This document shows positions 59,966 through 64,000 of a stretch of 64,000 nucleotides of DNA, one piece after another (the stretch's first letter is position 1; each line of letters opens with the position of its first letter). Source of the DNA: Rhynchospora pubera (taxonomy: Eukaryota; Streptophyta; Magnoliopsida; Poales; Cyperaceae); NCBI GenBank assembly GCA_028095005.1, contig CM051459.1, positions 204,143,902-204,207,901 of the forward strand, read 5' to 3'. The notes beneath the pieces are model-generated. The model was not told where the DNA came from. It worked only from the letters and a program-made list of their open reading frames with translations, and did no database searches. A program made the translations under genes and the position numbers.

Positions 59966-60845
59966 AGGCCCAAGTTTATTGCATAATATAATATATTGTA
60001 AGTTCAACAACGATTCTAGAATGCGGAATTAACCAGGAATCGTAAAATACCTCGTGCTATCGCTAATCGAAATCGAGTGTTGAGTGGATGAAGTTGAAAC
60101 CCGTAAGCCATGCACGACTCCTCTTCTATCACATCTGCTCCGTATCCAAATTGAAGAGCAGAAATCATTAGTCATTAGGCGGAAGCGTTAGTACTGATCT
60201 TCTTTGAGTTTTCCTCAGCCATAATGATGGTCAACAATGGCGTTTTTCTCTTTTCTTTACTGAAATTTCTTAATGGCAGAATTATGGGAAATGGTGCCTT
60301 AAAATTTCAGATTATAGAGTATTTAATGCTGAGGCAACTAAAGGGATCAAGTACAATGATCTTAAATGGTGCATCATAATTTTCATCAAATTATGATGCA
60401 CCCTTTAGTGAATTATCTTAAATGAACTTGTCTCACATTAATTGTCATAGGCCACATTAAATATTCCAACATATATATCACTAAGTTTTATCCTCAACCA
60501 AAAATATATGAAAAAGTTCATAACACTATTATAGTGAAAATTACACACACACACACACGAGGTTGAAATGCTAACAAGCCTTTCTGCACACTTCAAAATA
60601 AGGTTCGAAGCAAAAAAAAAAAAAAAAAAAAAACAATTTCAAGCCCAAAATAGGGTTATAGCCTTATAGCTATAGGCTGCATGTGGCATGCCGGCATGCG
60701 CTGATCGATGCACGATTCAAAGCAAAAAAAAAAAAAAAGACAATTTTAAGCCCGATTCATATATTAATAAGCCCAATAATGTTACACGCCAATTCGAAAA
60801 GAAAACAGGAATTATAAGTGTCATCGGCAAATATACCATCCCAGC
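59966..60845. other. Spacer with LTR-like fragment and A-runs
   Basis: About 60010-60300 resembles the 3' part of a plant retrotransposon LTR in style (gaatgcggaattaacc, ggcggaagcgt), but no partner was found. A-runs at about 60608-60632 and 60724-60738 follow near-identical ttcaaagc/ttcgaagc tracts. Confidence 0.3.
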
Positions 60846-61049
60846 CATCGCTAAATACAAAGTGAACATATACGGCAAATAAGGTGAACATATAGAAGAT
60901 CTAAGTGAACACTTACAAACAAATAAGTGTTGTCATCACTTGTTCAGAAATTTACATGTATATTCAACTTGTTTGTTTGTATGTGTTCACTTAGATCGTC
61001 TATATGTTCAATTTGTTTGCTGTATATGTTCACTTTATATTTAGCGATG
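60846..61049. repeat. Palindromic repeat with 85-bp arms
   Basis: Arms 60846-60931 and about 60967-61049 are inverted copies at high identity (catcgctaaata...agtgaac). They surround a 35-nt spacer. It is probably a MITE remnant. Outer borders were not found. Confidence 0.65.
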
Positions 61050-62950
61050 ACAGGAATGGCAAAACTGCAGATGGCAATAATCAATTTCCAAAAGGAAAAT
61101 CATTTCTGTTTTGAACGGAAAATAGAACAGGAAAATCAAAATGCTATGCACAATTTGCCATTGCAGTTTTAAAGTTTATTCATACGTTTACCCCTTCGAT
61201 ATTATTTTTTCCCCCGATTTAACGTTACTTCAAGAACCAACCAAATTTGATAAATTTTCGATTAAGCTAATTAACTAATAAAAATGACTTCCCCTTTTAA
61301 ATTTGATTAAAAATTAGTATTTTCAATACCCTACGTTACCGGAAAATTCCGTTAATATCAGATATTGGAACAGTGCATACCCGGTATTAGTAGATGAAAT
61401 ACCAAAAAAATTCGGAAAAATACTAGATTTTCAGCCACTGGCCAGAAAGGTATTGAAAACATTGCTAAAAATGATTGATGAAGTTTTGTAAGATTTTTTG
61501 TGTTCGACGCACTGAGTATTTCTAAAGGTGCACTGTGCAGACAACAGTACTGGTGGTTAAACCATATATATTTATTGGTTAAATTTAGGCGCACACCGCC
61601 AAACATATTAAATTTAAGTTATACTTGGTTCTTAATAAAATTTTTGAAAAGTTTTTTTTTTTAAAAAGTTTTCTACTAGAGACGAATCGTAAATTTCTAT
61701 GACGAAAATAAATTTATGCTGCCATCATTAATCCATAAATTTAGTAATGACTAGTAACATACATGTTGTCGTGGGTTTAAATTTTGAGAAAACAATAACT
61801 AACATTAGTCGATAACTTTTTGAAAATATTTGGTAGAATCATTGGAATTCGTATTTTCGATGTACTACTGTTCTGAACCTCAAGTTTTTATTTGGTGTAA
61901 ATATATGATTCATTAATTGTTAGTGTAAATAAAAAATTGCAGTATGTTACCTTTATTTGGATAAGACAAAAAAAAAACTTTAAAGTTATGTTGTGGTCCA
62001 CATCAATGAAATTTTACAAGCTCCGTCTCTGTTGTGAATTAAAATATTATTGTAATATTTCAATAATATTTTATGTAGGCATAGCAAAAGTAACATAAAT
62101 TACATATAATGAGTTTACTTTGAGATTTCAATTAATTTTTAAAATTAATACATTTTGAAAATAACAATATAACATTATAGATGTAAATAGTTTGAACCCT
62201 CTTAAAAAACTATAACATGTTTAATTAATAAATAGCACCCCTCGAAATGTGGTAGTACCTCACGTACAGGTTTAATTAATGGAAATATGGAATTGGTCGA
62301 AATTAAAGGTTGCTCGTCGCTAAAGCATTTGGTTGATGCGCGGGGATCAAATCAATTTATCTAACTAAAAATTGTATAGAATCCTGATTTTGTGTGGTCC
62401 GTAATTATTTAGGAAGAAACCAATATGTCATTTCAGAAACATCTAGACTTATTTATACATGGTTGTGCCTGGATCCTCAAAAAAAAAAAAAAAAACTATA
62501 ACAAAAATAACACTATTCAATATAATGCGTAAAATACTATTCAATCTAGTGCGTAAAAAAAAGTGCTATTCAATCTATAAAAAAAAATACTTATCTGAAT
62601 AATGTATAAATAACACTAATTTCATGTTACCTGAAATAATTTTAATATTTTGTATGAGATAATTTTATTTGAATAGCACCCATCCTTAATTACCAAAAGT
62701 AATTTATAAATAGAAATTATTTAAGTTAGTAAAAATAATATTAACCGAGTATATATTATTCCCAAAAAATTACATTGAAATAAAACTTAGATTATTATTA
62801 TTATTATTTTAATTAATACTCTTGCCAAACAAACATACCAGCACAAGAACAAATTATCGAACTCCCAATCTATTTGACCCGCCACATAAATCAGAGCACA
62901 CAATCACCAACCACAAAGGATAAGGCCTCCCAAGGCTTGGGGAAATGATC
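61050..62950. other. AT-rich spacer
   Basis: No coding, RNA or repeat feature could be supported apart from homopolymer runs and short repeats near 62520-62570 (actattcaatct-tgcgtaaaa units). Confidence 0.4.
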
Positions 62951-63160
62951 CAATGAAACGTGGAAGGAAGACGGCCGACACAGGAAAGGATCAGCGTGGA
63001 ATCACACAAAGGACGAAAGACACGTGTCCGGTGGCGCTGGCAGTTACTCTCAGACACGGCCGCCACGTGCTTTCCTCTAACAATCCACGGGAGACTGGAG
63101 AGCACTATTTTGGCTCTCACTGTACTTTGCCATTCGTAGAAGCCTCCTTTTAGTAATTAA
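62940..63160. promoter_or_regulatory. G-box-containing regulatory-like segment
   Basis: A GC-richer stretch in AT-rich surroundings holds two cacgtg G-boxes, gacacgtgtcc at 63021 and gccacgtgc at 63064, and an acgtgg at 62958. Such clusters act as abscisic-acid or light response elements in plants. No TATA box or adjoining gene was identified, so the role is inferred from motifs alone. Confidence 0.4.
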
Positions 63161-63609
63161 AGTCTCGCTGTTAGAAGTTTGTGACATTTCTCTTCAAGTA
63201 AAAGTCTCAACTGTAGAGTAACGGGACTCATAGATTGACTTTCTGTTTGTGTGAAAAAGGAAAATTGAGTTTTGTAATAACGGTTTGTCGGGTTCTTAAC
63301 TGGTCTAGCCTTGTACGGTTGTATCGTTGAAGGTTTCATTGTAATTTTGTGAGTTGCACAACCATAATTATTGGGTTGGAAATTTAATTGATTATGGCAA
63401 GTTAATCAGATTGTGAAATGTGACATCTCACAAGTCACAATAATAGTTGAGCGCATCGGGGTAAATTTGGCATTTTGGCTTCTCTAATTAGTGTCCAATT
63501 AAATGAGAGAATAAGAGAAGTCGCATCATTGTTACTTGAGCTGGTTGTTCGTTTGATGACTGTTTGAAAAAGTCACTTCCTTAGCGTGGGCTGTGGGGTG
63601 TGTCAGGTG

Positions 63610-64000
63610 TAGGGCTCTTCCCGTATCCGCATTCGTATTTTTTTTTTCCGGATACGGATACGAATACGAATGTATTCGAATACGGATACGGTTCGGATAT
63701 TAAACGGATACGAATACAGTTCGGATATTATCGGATACGGAGTCGAATACAAATATATTTTGTCGGATACGGATTGCATTTTAATCTTTATTATTTATTT
63801 ATAATAGTAGTTTCTATAAATATAATGATATTCAATATACTCATGTCTATGTTAGTACTTTGTCAATATTAGAGAAAAAAATTAATTTTAGTATTGTTAT
63901 CATTTATAATCGTCTCAATTAATAGAAAGTAAAAATAATTTTATATTACTAGTCCAAATAAAAATATTTATTATAAAAAAATTTATTTAATAAAAATTAA
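63610..64000. mobile_element. Start of a hAT-like repeat, cut by the window edge
   Basis: From tagggctcttcccgtatccg the sequence passes into dense cggatac/gaatac repeats (63650-63775), a pattern common in the subterminal regions of plant hAT elements. The other end lies outside the window. Confidence 0.4.

Noticed and set aside
1..64000. Endogenous pararetrovirus, CRISPR array or bacterial system
   Set aside because: No movement protein, coat protein or viral reverse transcriptase words, no spaced identical repeats, and the genes are intron-containing plant genes.

Overview
The window looks like a nuclear segment of a flowering plant, probably a eudicot. It is AT-rich, its genes carry GT-AG introns, the recognisable genes are plant families, and most of the rest is plant-type transposable elements. 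I see no prokaryotic operon, CRISPR array or rRNA gene.

Left third (1-18 kb): a foldback element and a tRNA-derived SINE precede a nested pair of LTR retrotransposons. The outer element A (2257-16941, TSD tcttc, 738-bp LTRs) is non-autonomous. It encodes a gag-like protein carrying an RNA-recognition motif that closely resembles RRM2 of poly(A)-binding protein. The inner element B (5541-15199, TSD tagag, 1759-bp LTRs) is a BARE/Angela-like Copia element. Its polyprotein is badly decayed although its LTRs are almost identical. Two copies of a 3-bp-TSD MITE follow.

Middle (18-36 kb): an OXS3-like stress gene lies on the minus strand (19528-21887). A small gag-only LTR element C (23512-25688) follows, within a local duplication (22.45-23.14 kb against 25.69-27.98 kb). 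That duplication also received a U2 snRNA/LINE chimeric insertion and a 404-bp Mutator-type MITE with a 9-bp TSD. Next is a UMP-CMP kinase gene on the minus strand (29338-34806). Its six core exons are duplicated in tandem and every exon joins in phase, so it predicts a two-domain kinase of 411 residues.

Right half (36-64 kb): a 1.16-kb hAT derivative, a third MITE copy, a 3.6-kb solo LTR, a 3.0-kb internally deleted hAT transposon, a SINE and another MITE lead to an Elongin-A-like locus. That locus has one fairly intact copy (47.3-49.9 kb, minus) and three decayed copies (54.6, 58.2-59.6 and 59.6 kb), two of them head to head. One decayed copy is split by a LINE. The right end holds a palindromic repeat, a G-box-containing GC-richer stretch and the start of a hAT-like repeat that runs off the window.

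The host genes (OXS3-like, UMP-CMP kinase, Elongin A) are unrelated housekeeping or stress genes and do not form a pathway. Most of the structure here records successive insertions, many of them datable from target-site duplications and paralogous empty sites.
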